From positions 1,302,001 through 1,366,000 of the forward strand of contig NZ_CP085935.1 of the NCBI RefSeq assembly GCF_020735465.1: a stretch of 64,000 nt of DNA. The letters run 5' to 3'. Source of the DNA: Collinsella stercoris DSM 13279 (GTDB lineage Bacteria > Actinomycetota > Coriobacteriia > Coriobacteriales > Coriobacteriaceae). Made by a program: the position numbers and the translations under genes. The notes under the pieces were generated by a model that was not told the origin of the DNA, made no database searches, and saw only the letters and a program-made list of their open reading frames with translations. This document shows positions 53,335 through 62,688 of this stretch, one piece after another (position 1 is the stretch's first letter; the number at the start of each line of letters is the position of its first letter).

Positions 53335-53634
53335 TTACTTATAAAAGCTGATGTCCCCGTGGAAGTAGGCTTTCCAACGATCGCAAATCTCGGCGTGGTT
53401 CGCCAGGACAAAGTCCATCACATTCGCGAGGTCTTTCTTGCAAAGCTTGCTGCCGTTGCTCGCGAGCACGCAGCCGCCATTGCGCGTCAGCCAAATCTTG
53501 GTTGCCCCTACGGTGGGACGGCCCTTCGCCACATGAACGTGCACGAGCTCACCGTCCTCACCCGTCCAAAAAAAGATAGCGAAACCTTGGAAGAGGAAGA
53601 GCCTAGGCTTATTCCCTCGATGCCTCCCGAGCAA
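53335..53634 (-). CDS. DUF4160 protein
   Basis: 99 residues with the DUF4160 core: FAIFFWTGEDGELVHVHVAKGRPTVGATKIWL. This family is often the small partner in toxin-antitoxin-like pairs. It overlaps the upstream 84-residue gene by 26 bp, supporting an operon. The start is uncertain. Confidence 0.78.
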   Translation of the reverse strand: MLGRHRGNKPRLFLFQGFAIFFWTGEDGELVHVHVAKGRPTVGATKIWLTRNGGCVLASNGSKLCKKDLANVMDFVLANHAEICDRWKAYFHGDISFYK

Positions 53635-53863
53635 GTCGCAGAATCAGCTGCGCGTTGTTGTGGACAAAGGAGTCGAGACGCGCGATGTCAGCCTCGTCGA
53701 AGCCCTCGATTTCCGACCACTCAAATGCAGGAAGCGTGCACATAGCGGAGTCAAACCCAAGCTCAACGGGTCGCTCGATAGAAACCTGCACCTCACCTCC
53801 GTCGAGAACGTTGGAAAACGCCAACTGCGTCCCGTCCTCGAGCTCCGCATAGTTGTAGAACAT
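53609..53863 (-). CDS. Partner of the DUF4160 protein
   Basis: 84 residues, beta-rich first half (YAELEDGTQLAFSNV, GGEVQVSIERP) and a helical end. I do not recognise the family with certainty; partners of DUF4160 are often DUF2442-like. Acidic. Translationally overlapped with DUF4160. Confidence 0.6.
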   Translation of the reverse strand: MFYNYAELEDGTQLAFSNVLDGGEVQVSIERPVELGFDSAMCTLPAFEWSEIEGFDEADIARLDSFVHNNAQLILRLAREASRE

Positions 53864-54115
53864 CGCGCACCCCCGCCTCCGTTATTTCCCAGATTATACC
53901 CACGCGCTATCATTCCGCATTTCCAAGGGAAACAAAGCGGCGTTGCACAGCATGACGACTTGAATTATAGCCTACACAACTCTCTCGCCCATTGAATATA
54001 CAAACACATGTTCGATGGATTTCGATTGGACGGCACCGCATGCGGGCCTGGCTATGTTACGGTATTCATCTACATGACTACAGAAGCCCAAAGAGGAACC
54101 ACCGAGAGAGCGAGC

Positions 54116-56113
54116 ATGGCAAAGAACACCGCTAACTATGGCAACGACAGCATCCGTCAGCTCAAGGACGAGGAGCGCGTACGTCTGCGCCCCGCCGTCA
54201 TCTTCGGCTCGGACGGGCTCGACGGCTGCGCGCACGCGGCCTTCGAGATCCTGTCCAACTCCGTTGACGAGGCGCGCCAGGGCTATGGCAACCTGATCAC
54301 CCTCACCGCCTTCCGCGACGGCTCCATCCAGGTCGAGGACAACGGCCGCGGCTGCCCGCTCGACTGGAATCCGTCCGAAAAGCGTTTTAACTGGGAACTC
54401 GTCTTCTGCGAGCTCTACGCCGGCGGCAAATACAACAACAACGAGGGCGGCGACTACGACTTCTCGCTGGGCACCAACGGCCTGGGCTCCTGCGCGACCC
54501 AGTACGCCTCCGAGTACATGGACGTCACGGTCTGGCGCGACGGCAACAAGTACTCCCTTCACTTCAAGAAGGGCAAGGTCGTGGGCGCCAAGAAAAAGGC
54601 GCTCGAGATCGAGCCCACCGACGAGAACCGCACCGGCACTACCATCAAGTGGCGCCCGGACCTGGAGGTCTTCACCTCGATCAGCATCCCCCACGAGTGG
54701 TACCGCGAGACCATGCGCCGCCAGGCCGTGGTCAACGCCAACGTGACCTTCCGCCTGCGCATCGAGGGCGACGACGGCGAGTTCACCGAAGAGGACTTCT
54801 GCTACCCCAAGGGTATCGAGGACTACGTGCTCGAGAAGGTGGGGGCCGACTACCTCACCGAGCCCTTCTTCATCGAGACCGAGCGCCGCGGCCGCGACCG
54901 CGAGGACCTGCCCGACTACAACGTCAAGATCACGGCCTGCCTGTGCTTCTCCCGCACCTTCCAGATGCAAGAGTATTACCACAACTCCTCCTGGCTCGAG
55001 AACGGCGGCTCGCCCGAGAAGGCGGCCCGCAGCGCCCTCACCAGCGCGATCGACGCCTACATCAAGAGCCAAGGCAAGTACAACAAAAACGAGAGCTCCA
55101 TCAAGTGGCAAGATGTCCAGGACTGCCTGGTGCTGGTGACCAACTGCTTCTCCACCCAGACCTCCTACGAGAACCAAACCAAGAAGGCCATCAACAACCG
55201 CTTTATCCAGCAGGCCATGACGGCGTTCTTCAAGGAGCGTCTGGCGACCTACCTGATCGAGAACAAAGACGCCGCCAACAAGATCATGGAGCAGGTGCTC
55301 ATCAACAAGCGCTCCCGCGAAAACGCCGAGAAGACCCGCCAGAGCATCAAGACCAACCTGCAGCAGAAGACCGATATGGCCAACCGCGTGCAGAAATTCA
55401 TCGACTGCCGCTCCAAGGACAAGACCCGCCGCGAGGTCTACATCGTGGAGGGCGACTCGGCGGCGGGCGCCATCCGCACCTCGCGCGATGCCGAGTTCCA
55501 AGGCGTCATGCCCGTCCGCGGCAAGATCCTCAACTGCCTGAAGGAGGATTACCCGCGCATCTTCAAGTCCGACGTCATCATGGACCTCATGCGCGTGCTG
55601 GGCTGCGGCGTGGAGATCAAGGACAAGCGCATCAAGAACCTCGGCGCGTTCGACCTGGACAACCTCAACTGGAGCAAGGTCATCATCTGTACGGACGCCG
55701 ACGTGGACGGCTACCACATCCGCACGCTCATCCTGACGATGCTCTACCGCCTGGTGCCCACGCTCATCGACGAGGGCTACGTCTACATCGCCGAATCCCC
55801 GCTCTACGAGATCAACTGCAAGGAGAAGACCTACTTCGCCTACACCGAACTCGAGAAGAACGACATCTTGACCGAGATTGGCGACCAGAAATGCTCCATC
55901 AACCGCTCCAAGGGTCTTGGTGAGAACGACCCGGATATGATGTGGCTCACCACCATGAACCCCGAGACGCGCCGCTTGATCAAGGTGGAGCCCGAGGACG
56001 TGGTCAAGATGGAGTCCATGTTCAACCTGCTGCTGGGCAACGACGAGGCCGGCCGTAAGCGCCATATCGCCGAGCACGGCAAGGAGTATCTCGACCAGCT
56101 GGACCTGCAGTAA
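54116..56113 (+). CDS. Type IIA topoisomerase B subunit (GyrB/ParE-like, divergent)
   Basis: 665 residues from ATG 54116. GHKL ATPase domain (EILSNSVDEARQGYG, VEDNGRGCPLD, SLGTNGLGSCATQYAS), then TOPRIM with EGDSAAGAIR and the metal pair in CTDADVDGYHIR. The sequence differs clearly from housekeeping GyrB (the GyrB signature PLRGKILN is PVRGKILN here, and the ATP lid is unusual). With the next gene it forms a complete enzyme, best named topoisomerase IV-like. The start is not fixed: an ATG 42 bp upstream has no ribosome site. Confidence 0.88.
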   Translation: MAKNTANYGNDSIRQLKDEERVRLRPAVIFGSDGLDGCAHAAFEILSNSVDEARQGYGNLITLTAFRDGSIQVEDNGRGCPLDWNPSEKRFNWELVFCELYAGGKYNNNEGGDYDFSLGTNGLGSCATQYASEYMDVTVWRDGNKYSLHFKKGKVVGAKKKALEIEPTDENRTGTTIKWRPDLEVFTSISIPHEWYRETMRRQAVVNANVTFRLRIEGDDGEFTEEDFCYPKGIEDYVLEKVGADYLTEPFFIETERRGRDREDLPDYNVKITACLCFSRTFQMQEYYHNSSWLENGGSPEKAARSALTSAIDAYIKSQGKYNKNESSIKWQDVQDCLVLVTNCFSTQTSYENQTKKAINNRFIQQAMTAFFKERLATYLIENKDAANKIMEQVLINKRSRENAEKTRQSIKTNLQQKTDMANRVQKFIDCRSKDKTRREVYIVEGDSAAGAIRTSRDAEFQGVMPVRGKILNCLKEDYPRIFKSDVIMDLMRVLGCGVEIKDKRIKNLGAFDLDNLNWSKVIICTDADVDGYHIRTLILTMLYRLVPTLIDEGYVYIAESPLYEINCKEKTYFAYTELEKNDILTEIGDQKCSINRSKGLGENDPDMMWLTTMNPETRRLIKVEPEDVVKMESMFNLLLGNDEAGRKRHIAEHGKEYLDQLDLQ

Positions 56114-56188
56114 GGACGGGCGCACGCCATCTGGCGTCCCCGAGCGAACCGCAGCACAACAGCCCCCAAGAAGCATCAAGAGGAAATC

Positions 56189-58429
56189 GTGGCAAAGAAG
56201 AAAACCAGCACCCAAAATAAGAAGAAGCAGGTCAACGCCGATAACGTCATCGGCCTGCATTCGGAGGTCACGGCGCAGCCCATCACGAAAACGCTCGAGA
56301 CCAACTACATGCCCTACGCCATGAGCACCAACGTCTCGCGCGCGTTCCCCGAGATCGACGGCTTCAAGCCCTCGCACCGCAAGCTGCTCTACACCATGTA
56401 CAAGATGGGCCTGCTCAAGGGCGAGCGCCAGAAGAGCGCCAACATCGTGGGCCAGACCATGAAGCTCAACCCGCACGGCGACGCCGCCATCTACGAGACG
56501 ATGGTGCGCCTCGCCACGGGCAACGAGGCGCTGCTCGCGCCGTTCGTGGAGTCGAAGGGCAACTTTGGCAAGTACTACTCGGGCGACCTGACCTACGCCG
56601 CCTCGCGTTACACCGAGGCCAAGCTCTCCCCCATCTGCGCCGAGATCTTCAAGGACATCGACAAGGACCCGGTCGACTTCGTGGACAGCTACGACGGCGC
56701 CATGAAGGAGCCGCGCCTGCTGCCCACCACGTTCCCCAACATCCTGGTGTCGGCCAACAAGGGCATCGGTGTGGCCATGGCGTCCGACATCTGCGGCTTC
56801 AACCTCAACGAGGTCTGCACGGCCACCATGCACTATCTCGAGGACCCCAGCTGCGACCTGCTCGAGTACATGCCCATGCCCGACTTCTCCACCGGCGGCG
56901 AGATCATCTACCGCCGCGAGGAGATGGAGCGCATCATCGAGACGGGCCTGGGCAGCTTCCAGATCCGCTCGCGCTGGCGGTGGGTCCCCGAAGAGCGCAT
57001 CATCGAGGTCTACGAGATCCCCTACACCACCAAGACCGACGTGATCATCGACCGCATCGTCAAGCTCTCCAAAGAGGGCAAGGTGCGCGAGATCGCCGAC
57101 ATCCGCGACGAGACCGACCTCTCCGGCCTGCGCATCGCCATCGACCTCAAGCGCGGCGTGGACCCCGAGAAGCTCATGGCCAAGCTCTATCGCACCACCA
57201 CGCTGCAGGATTCGTTCTCGTGCAACTTCAACGTGCTGGTGGACGGCTACCCCCGCGTCATGGGCGTGCGCCAGATCCTGCATGAGTGGGTCGCGTGGCG
57301 CGTCCAGTCCACGCGCCGCCGCGTAAACTTCGACCTTGGCAAGAAGTCTGAGCGCCTGCACCTGCTGCACGGCCTCGAGGCGATCTTGCTCGACATCGAC
57401 AAGGCCATCGCCATCATCCGCGGCACCAAGCTCGAGGCCGAGGTCGTTCCCAACCTTATGAAGGGTTTCGACATCGACGAAACCCAGGCGGAGTTCGTGG
57501 CCGAGCTCAAGCTGCGCAACATCAACGAGGAGTACATCCTCAACCGCACCAAGGACATCGCCAAGCTCGAGGCCGAGATCGCCGAGCTGGAGGAGATCCT
57601 CTCGAGCGAGGATAACATCAAGAAGGTCATCCGCGACGAGCTGGCCGCGGTCAACAAGAAGTACGTCATGCCGCGCCGCACGGGCAGGATCGAGCCGTCC
57701 GACGTCATCGAGGTGAGCCTAGAGCCCGAGATCGAGGAGTACCCGGTCACCATCATGCTCTCGCGCGAGGGCTACCTCAAAAAGATGACGGACCGCGTGC
57801 TCAAGAAGGCGGCGGCGCTCAAGTACAAGGACGGCGATGAGCCGTTCATCGAGTTCCCGTCTGCCAACACGCACGAGCTGCTAGTGTTCACCAACAAGAG
57901 CCAGGTGTACAAGTGCAAAGTCGCGGCGTTCGAGGACACCAAATCCGCGCAGCTGGGATCGTATCTGCCGACCGATCTTGAGATGGAACCCGACGAGAGC
58001 GTGATCTGGGCCATCGACCCCGAGGATTACAAGGCCGATGTGCTGTTCATCTTCGAGAACGGCCGCGCGGTGCGCGTCGCGCTTGCCGGGTACGTCACCA
58101 AGACCAATCGCAAGCGCCTCAAGAACGCCATCTACGGCGGGTCCAAGCTGCTGTACGCGCAGGTGCTCAAGGAGGACCGCGACATCGCGCTGGTCTCGAG
58201 CGACTACCGCCTGATGAGCTTCAACACGTCGTTACTCAAGACCAAAACGACCACCAACACCCAGGGCGTCCAGGCGTTCACCGCCAAGAAGGGCCGCGTC
58301 ATCACCACCGTGAGCACGGCCGAGGAGGTGCTGGGCGCAGGCGTCTCCGCGGAGAAGTTCACCGCCCAGAGCCTGCCATGCGCTGGCGCCCTCATGAAGG
58401 AAGACGACATGCCGAGTTTGTTTGACTAG
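56189..58429 (+). CDS. Type IIA topoisomerase A subunit (ParC/GyrA-like)
   Basis: 746 residues from GTG 56189 behind AAGAGGA. DNA-cleaving Tyr141 in AASRYTEAKLSP; the quinolone region reads NPHGDAAIYETMV, with Ala99 and Glu103 at the positions of E. coli GyrA Ser83 and Asp87. C-terminal beta-pinwheel follows ~residue 500; ends KEDDMPSLFD. Basic N-terminal tail (AKKKTSTQNKKK). Partner of the B subunit 75 bp upstream. Confidence 0.88.
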   Translation: MAKKKTSTQNKKKQVNADNVIGLHSEVTAQPITKTLETNYMPYAMSTNVSRAFPEIDGFKPSHRKLLYTMYKMGLLKGERQKSANIVGQTMKLNPHGDAAIYETMVRLATGNEALLAPFVESKGNFGKYYSGDLTYAASRYTEAKLSPICAEIFKDIDKDPVDFVDSYDGAMKEPRLLPTTFPNILVSANKGIGVAMASDICGFNLNEVCTATMHYLEDPSCDLLEYMPMPDFSTGGEIIYRREEMERIIETGLGSFQIRSRWRWVPEERIIEVYEIPYTTKTDVIIDRIVKLSKEGKVREIADIRDETDLSGLRIAIDLKRGVDPEKLMAKLYRTTTLQDSFSCNFNVLVDGYPRVMGVRQILHEWVAWRVQSTRRRVNFDLGKKSERLHLLHGLEAILLDIDKAIAIIRGTKLEAEVVPNLMKGFDIDETQAEFVAELKLRNINEEYILNRTKDIAKLEAEIAELEEILSSEDNIKKVIRDELAAVNKKYVMPRRTGRIEPSDVIEVSLEPEIEEYPVTIMLSREGYLKKMTDRVLKKAAALKYKDGDEPFIEFPSANTHELLVFTNKSQVYKCKVAAFEDTKSAQLGSYLPTDLEMEPDESVIWAIDPEDYKADVLFIFENGRAVRVALAGYVTKTNRKRLKNAIYGGSKLLYAQVLKEDRDIALVSSDYRLMSFNTSLLKTKTTTNTQGVQAFTAKKGRVITTVSTAEEVLGAGVSAEKFTAQSLPCAGALMKEDDMPSLFD

Positions 58430-58503
58430 GGGCGGGTTCAGTCGCAACGCCTGCGCATTCCCGCGGGCGCTGCGACCATGCCGTTTTAGCCGCTTTCCTC
58501 CCT

Positions 58504-59769
58504 CTAAAGGAAAAAATCCCTCGCACTCACAATGCGAATGCCGTCAATGTCAGTATCATAGGAGCCCTGCCTCACGACCACGATCTTCTCATGGTTGTCC
58601 CGTATCGACTTCAGAGGAGCAGTCTCGCGTTCCCTGGTCTCACTCGCGAACATCTCGTCCGTCGCCTGCACGTAGAGCACGCGCCCATCCTTCGTTGCGA
58701 CGAAGTCGACCTCCTTGCCGTAGAGCTTGCCCACATGCACACTCCATCCTTCGTAGAGCAGTTGGAAATATACGGCATTCTCGAACAGGCGGCCAATATC
58801 CGTGACTCTGTATCCTGCCATCCAGGTCCTGAAACCGGTGTCGACGATGTACTCTTTGGGGTTCGTCTTGAGGAGCGCCTTGCCGTGCAGGTCGTAACGC
58901 GCGGCACGGTAGAACAGGAATGCCTCCTCGAGTGCCGTCACATATGATGAGACGGTCTTGTTAGTGGTCTTCGACCCCGCAGAGGTCAACGCGCCGGCGA
59001 TACCGTTCGAAGAGCACTCGTTTCCGATGTTGTCTGCCAGGAATTCGGCAACATGAAGCAACAAAGAGGAATCGGTCACCACACTTTTACCCTCACCGCG
59101 CTCGCGGTTTATGATGTCACGCACGGCTATTGCCTCATAGACGCCGGACATGTATGCCGAGTGTTGCGCCTGGGTCGTCGTCAGGGATGCAATAGCGGGC
59201 ATGCCCCCGTACTCGAGGTAGCGAGTCAGCATCTCATCAAAGAGGATGGGCTCCCCGCCGAGAGCGATCCCAACAGACTTTCCCGATGCGAATTCGACAC
59301 CGCAGAAGTCGGTGAATTCGGAGAATGACAGGGGCAACATCTTTACCTCTACGTAGCGTCCGGACAAGTAGGTAGAGAGCTCGCTCGAGAGAAGATATGC
59401 GTTCGAGCCCGTGAGGTAAATGTCGCAGTCAAAGTCAACCCTCATCGCATTGACCGCATCCTGCCAGCCCTCGATTCTCTGAGGCTCGTCTATGAAGACA
59501 TAGGTTCGACCCCTATCCGACAAGCGACCGCGAACGTGGTTGTACAGTTGGTCCTCCGTCTTGATGCCCGTACTCTTGCTTTCTAGGTTGACGTTCACAA
59601 AACCGCGGCCAACGACTTCTTCGGACTCAATGGTCATCCTGATAAGGTCGAGGAGACTCGACTTACCGCATCTACGCGCGCCTGTGATCACCTTGATGAG
59701 GTCGGTGTCGCGAAACAGCATCGCTTCCTCAAGGTATCGGGCGCGGTTCTTCAGCGTAATGCTTTTCAA
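58504..59769 (-). CDS. AAA ATPase with DUF4143 domain
   Basis: 421 residues. Walker A GARRCGKSSLLDLI, Walker B YVFIDEPQRI, sensor LTGSNAYLLSSEL; C-terminal DUF4143 with nuclease-like KEVDFVATKDGRVLYVQAT. Common, mobile, species-variable family in gut bacteria; its real role is unknown. Converges on the topoisomerase genes and has its own palindromic promoter. Confidence 0.88.
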   Translation of the reverse strand: MKSITLKNRARYLEEAMLFRDTDLIKVITGARRCGKSSLLDLIRMTIESEEVVGRGFVNVNLESKSTGIKTEDQLYNHVRGRLSDRGRTYVFIDEPQRIEGWQDAVNAMRVDFDCDIYLTGSNAYLLSSELSTYLSGRYVEVKMLPLSFSEFTDFCGVEFASGKSVGIALGGEPILFDEMLTRYLEYGGMPAIASLTTTQAQHSAYMSGVYEAIAVRDIINRERGEGKSVVTDSSLLLHVAEFLADNIGNECSSNGIAGALTSAGSKTTNKTVSSYVTALEEAFLFYRAARYDLHGKALLKTNPKEYIVDTGFRTWMAGYRVTDIGRLFENAVYFQLLYEGWSVHVGKLYGKEVDFVATKDGRVLYVQATDEMFASETRERETAPLKSIRDNHEKIVVVRQGSYDTDIDGIRIVSARDFFL

Positions 59770-59775
59770 GTACTA

Positions 59776-59838
59776 CTCCTAAAACATAGATTTGATTTCA
59801 CTTTTAGGAGCATTGTAACCTCCTGCCACAAGCTGAGC
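59776..59838 (-). promoter_or_regulatory. Promoter and palindrome upstream of the DUF4143 ATPase
   Basis: An inverted pair CTCCTAAAA / TTTTAGGAG (59776-59784 and 59802-59810) lies just before the start codon. A TACAAT -10 box (59819-59814) has TTGCTC at 17-bp spacing. The palindrome is downstream of the -10, fit for a repressor. Confidence 0.45.
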
Positions 59839-60047
59839 AAAGAGCCTATCGCGAGATGTGCAGCGAAACGAAAGAATCCATCCCCCCTCCTGCATCAACG
59901 GGACAATCCTGAAAAGGTGGCGCGGATACCCCCACAACCGCCAGACTTCCTATCCCCTCAGCCATGGGGTGCATAACCTCCCAAGGGCAACCGTCCACAG
60001 ATTGCGTCTCAAGGAGGCATCCATGAAAGGCCTGAACGAGGGGCACA

Positions 60048-60137
60048 GGAGTCTCCACAGAAAAGCTCACCTCGCAGATCCTGCCCTCCGCCCACGCCCT
60101 CATGAAAGAAGACAACACGCCGAGCTTATTCGACTAG
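60048..60137 (+). pseudogene. Stray copy of the topoisomerase A-subunit tail
   Basis: 29 codons reading GVSTEKLTSQILPSAHALMK EDNTPSLFD then TAG, parallel to the end of the A subunit at 58341-58429 (GVSAEKFTAQSLPCAGALMK EDDMPSLFD). No start, no upstream homology. A remnant of a second copy, or of a rearrangement that put the ATPase gene between two tails. Confidence 0.7.
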
Positions 60138-60322
60138 GCGAGATCGAGCCGGGCGATCTCGTCGCACTCCTCCTCCGAGAAGCACCACACGTACCCGAAG
60201 TCCCCTGCGACGATCACGATGTCATCGCGCGTGAGACCGCGGCCCTCCGGCCAACAGCGCGCCAAGAGGCGGTTGCGACCATATTCGGCCGTGCCGTGCA
60301 AATCGCCCGTGATGTAAATCAT
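60134..60322 (-). pseudogene. Truncated calcineurin-like metallophosphoesterase
   Basis: 62 codons. MIYITGDLHG and DDIVIVAGDFGYVWC are the first two metal-binding motifs of the family; the later GNHD and GHTH motifs, normally over 200 residues on, are missing. The stop codon is provided by the reverse of the TAG at the end of the stray topoisomerase tail, so the truncation point is the rearrangement junction. Confidence 0.7.
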
Positions 60323-60418
60323 GACGAGCCTCCCGTCCTCACCTCATGCAGCTTCCAGGCTCTCCGGATTCGGCTTGACACCCATCAGAGTAATCTCCCG
60401 CAGGGATAAAATCGGAAG

Positions 60419-60445
60419 AACCTCGGGTGCACCGCACCCGAGGTC
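60419..60445 (-). terminator. Terminator of the clpP-like gene
   Basis: Stem CCTCGGGTGC / GCACCCGAGG with a 3-nt loop; TTCTTCC follows on the minus strand. About 10 bp after the stop. Confidence 0.7.
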
Positions 60446-60455
60446 CCAACTCCAC

Positions 60456-61037
60456 TTACCCTCCGATGACCTCGTCGATCACCCCGAGCTCGAGGGCACG
60501 GCCGACATCGCACCAGCAATCGCGCTCGGTCAGCTCATGCACCTCATCGGCGCTCAGACTCATGCGTTCAGCCAGCATCTCGTCCAACTTGGCGCGCAGC
60601 GATGCGGCATGGTTCGCCACAATGCTGATATCGGTCTGCTGGGACATGCCGGCACCGGTCATGAGCTGGTGCAGCAGGATGTTCGTATGCGGATATGCGC
60701 TGCGATGGCGGCCGCAGGCCAAGATGACGCTGGCCATACTGGCAACCAGGCCGTAACCCACCGTGTCGACGGGACACGACAGGTCCCGCATCACGTCGAT
60801 GAGGCCCAGGCCCGCGTACACGTCGCCGCCGGGGCTGCTCACCAGCAGCGTGATGGGAGCCTCGGGGTCCTTGCGCTCCAGCACGAGCATGTTGGCGATG
60901 AGCTGCGAGCACACGGCGGGCGTGACCTGCTCGTTCAGCATGAGCACGCGGCTGTTGTACAGCTCGCTCAAGACGTCGAGGTGATCGCAACGGCCGTTAT
61001 CGAGGTTGGTGATGTTTGCAGGGTTGATGATGGGCAT
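60456..61037 (-). CDS. ClpP-like serine protease
   Basis: 193 residues. Catalytic Ser100 in YGLVASMASVIL and His123 in NILLHQLMTG, with the Asp in TERDCWCD; LLVSSPGGDVYAGLGLIDVM is the typical handle. No long N-terminal propeptide. Diverged from housekeeping ClpP (Gly-rich loop altered, Cys-rich end), and placed 9 bp after a conjugation coupling gene. Probably a mobile-element ClpP; its partner ATPase is not here. Confidence 0.85.
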   Translation of the reverse strand: MPIINPANITNLDNGRCDHLDVLSELYNSRVLMLNEQVTPAVCSQLIANMLVLERKDPEAPITLLVSSPGGDVYAGLGLIDVMRDLSCPVDTVGYGLVASMASVILACGRHRSAYPHTNILLHQLMTGAGMSQQTDISIVANHAASLRAKLDEMLAERMSLSADEVHELTERDCWCDVGRALELGVIDEVIGG

Positions 61038-61046
61038 TTGATACTC

Positions 61047-62561
61047 CTATGCACCTAGCTTGAGGAAGCGGCTGGCGTTGGGATGCCGCGCAACGTCGTA
61101 CTTGCGCGTGAGGAACGGCTTGGCGCCCGAGATCTTGACGATGCACTGCTCACGCGGCAGACGGCTCACCTCGGTGGGCGTGATCACCGGCGCCTCCACG
61201 CTCACCACCGTCCCCTCCTCGCCCGCACGTTGCGAGGCGATGGACGTCGTGCCGCAGAGTTCGCTGGTGAAGCGCGCCGTCCCGAGAGAGGAGCCCGTTC
61301 CCATGATCACGATGGCATCGCAGTTCTCCATGATGATATCGCGCACCTGGGGCCCATATACATGGTCGAGCTGCCCCAGGCTCTGCACACACATGATCAC
61401 GCCCATGTCGCGCGAGCGCATGACCGAGATGGCGCGCTCGAAGGAGTCCAGACGCCCCAAGTTGCAGAACTCGTCGGCGATGAGCTGAACGGGGCGTTTG
61501 AGCTTGCCGCCGGGGTTGGCGTCCGCCTTCTTCATCGCCTCGTGTATGAGCTGCTTGAAGGCGAGGTTGCCCAGGAAGTTGTTGGCGGCGTCGTTGTCGT
61601 TCATGACCAGGTAGATGACGCGCCTCCGCTCGTCGATCTCGTCCAAGTGCATCTCGTCATGGTCGAGAACGCGCTCGATCTCGGGTGTGCAGACGCGTGC
61701 AAGGTCAGCCTGCAGGGAGATGATTATCGACTTGACGGTCCTTTCCGCGCCGCTTTTGAACGCATGGTACTGACGCACGCCGAAGGAGTCCCCCATGGGT
61801 TCGAACACAAGCTTTCGCCCCGGGCAGAAGGGGTCGTCCATCTCGCCGACTGACAGCTGCTCGACCATGTGGTCCAGCGGAGAGAGGTCGATGGGCCCGC
61901 CATCAGAAGGCACGCGAACAAGCGCCAGCAGCCTGCGAAGATTGCGCATGGTCATATATCGAGGTTCGACGATTCCGAGAGCCCGAGCGCATCTCGAAAG
62001 ACAACCATTGATGACTTCGAGATTGTAAAGAACTCCCAAGAGCGAACCCGCACACATCTCGACGGACTTGGGCCAGAAAGTATCTGACGTCTTCTCCCGA
62101 TGTGTGCTGATCGCATCGAGCACCATCTTCACAACCACGGGAATGTCGTCCTCCGAGCGCACGAACGCGAAGGGGTTGAAGCACGCCGAACGCCCCAAGT
62201 CGATGGTGTCCAGCCGCGTGACCTCATATCCATCTCGCTCGAAGCCCTCGGCAGTCGCACGATAGAGCTCCCCCTTGGTATCCGTGACCACGTAGCTCCC
62301 CGGCTGATGATTGATAAGGTTGGGCTCCACGCCACCATAGGTCTTTCCCGCACCGGAGCTCGCCAAAAACATGACGTTGCGGTTACGGCGATTCGCGAAG
62401 TCTTGCGAACCCGCGAAGTCGATTCCCGCACCCTCCGCCAGGATGAGGTCGCCCGTCGGGTCGCCCGAACTGAATACCGCCATCTCATCTTCCGTCGCCC
62501 AACGCCGCACATCGTAGGGAGCGTTCTCGTGTCGGAACCCATGCAATCCTATCGAACTCAT
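61047..62561 (-). CDS. VirD4/TraG type IV coupling protein
   Basis: 504 residues from ATG 62561 with AGGAGG upstream; the frame is open further but without conservation. Walker A FLASSGAGKTYGG, Walker B QLIADEFCNLG, and the MQSLGQL-type motif (CVQSLGQLDHVYG) of coupling proteins. No N-terminal membrane helices, so it may be the soluble TraG/TcpA-like type. It brings DNA to the type IV secretion channel in conjugation. Marks the edge of an integrative conjugative element. Confidence 0.9.
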   Translation of the reverse strand: MSSIGLHGFRHENAPYDVRRWATEDEMAVFSSGDPTGDLILAEGAGIDFAGSQDFANRRNRNVMFLASSGAGKTYGGVEPNLINHQPGSYVVTDTKGELYRATAEGFERDGYEVTRLDTIDLGRSACFNPFAFVRSEDDIPVVVKMVLDAISTHREKTSDTFWPKSVEMCAGSLLGVLYNLEVINGCLSRCARALGIVEPRYMTMRNLRRLLALVRVPSDGGPIDLSPLDHMVEQLSVGEMDDPFCPGRKLVFEPMGDSFGVRQYHAFKSGAERTVKSIIISLQADLARVCTPEIERVLDHDEMHLDEIDERRRVIYLVMNDNDAANNFLGNLAFKQLIHEAMKKADANPGGKLKRPVQLIADEFCNLGRLDSFERAISVMRSRDMGVIMCVQSLGQLDHVYGPQVRDIIMENCDAIVIMGTGSSLGTARFTSELCGTTSIASQRAGEEGTVVSVEAPVITPTEVSRLPREQCIVKISGAKPFLTRKYDVARHPNASRFLKLGA

Positions 62562-62688
62562 TTTTCCTCCTGTCTTTATGCACATACTTAGAAGGCGAAT
62601 CTCAGATGCCGCAACCGGAATGCGCGACATGGCAGGCGAAGGGCGGAATCGCCTGAGCAACTTCGACCGCCCCCGCCCGCCGCATCTA

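Noticed and set aside
53972..57370. 1132-codon minus-strand frame
   Set aside because: Antisense shadow of the topoisomerase genes; Val/Leu/Asp/His-rich without motifs.
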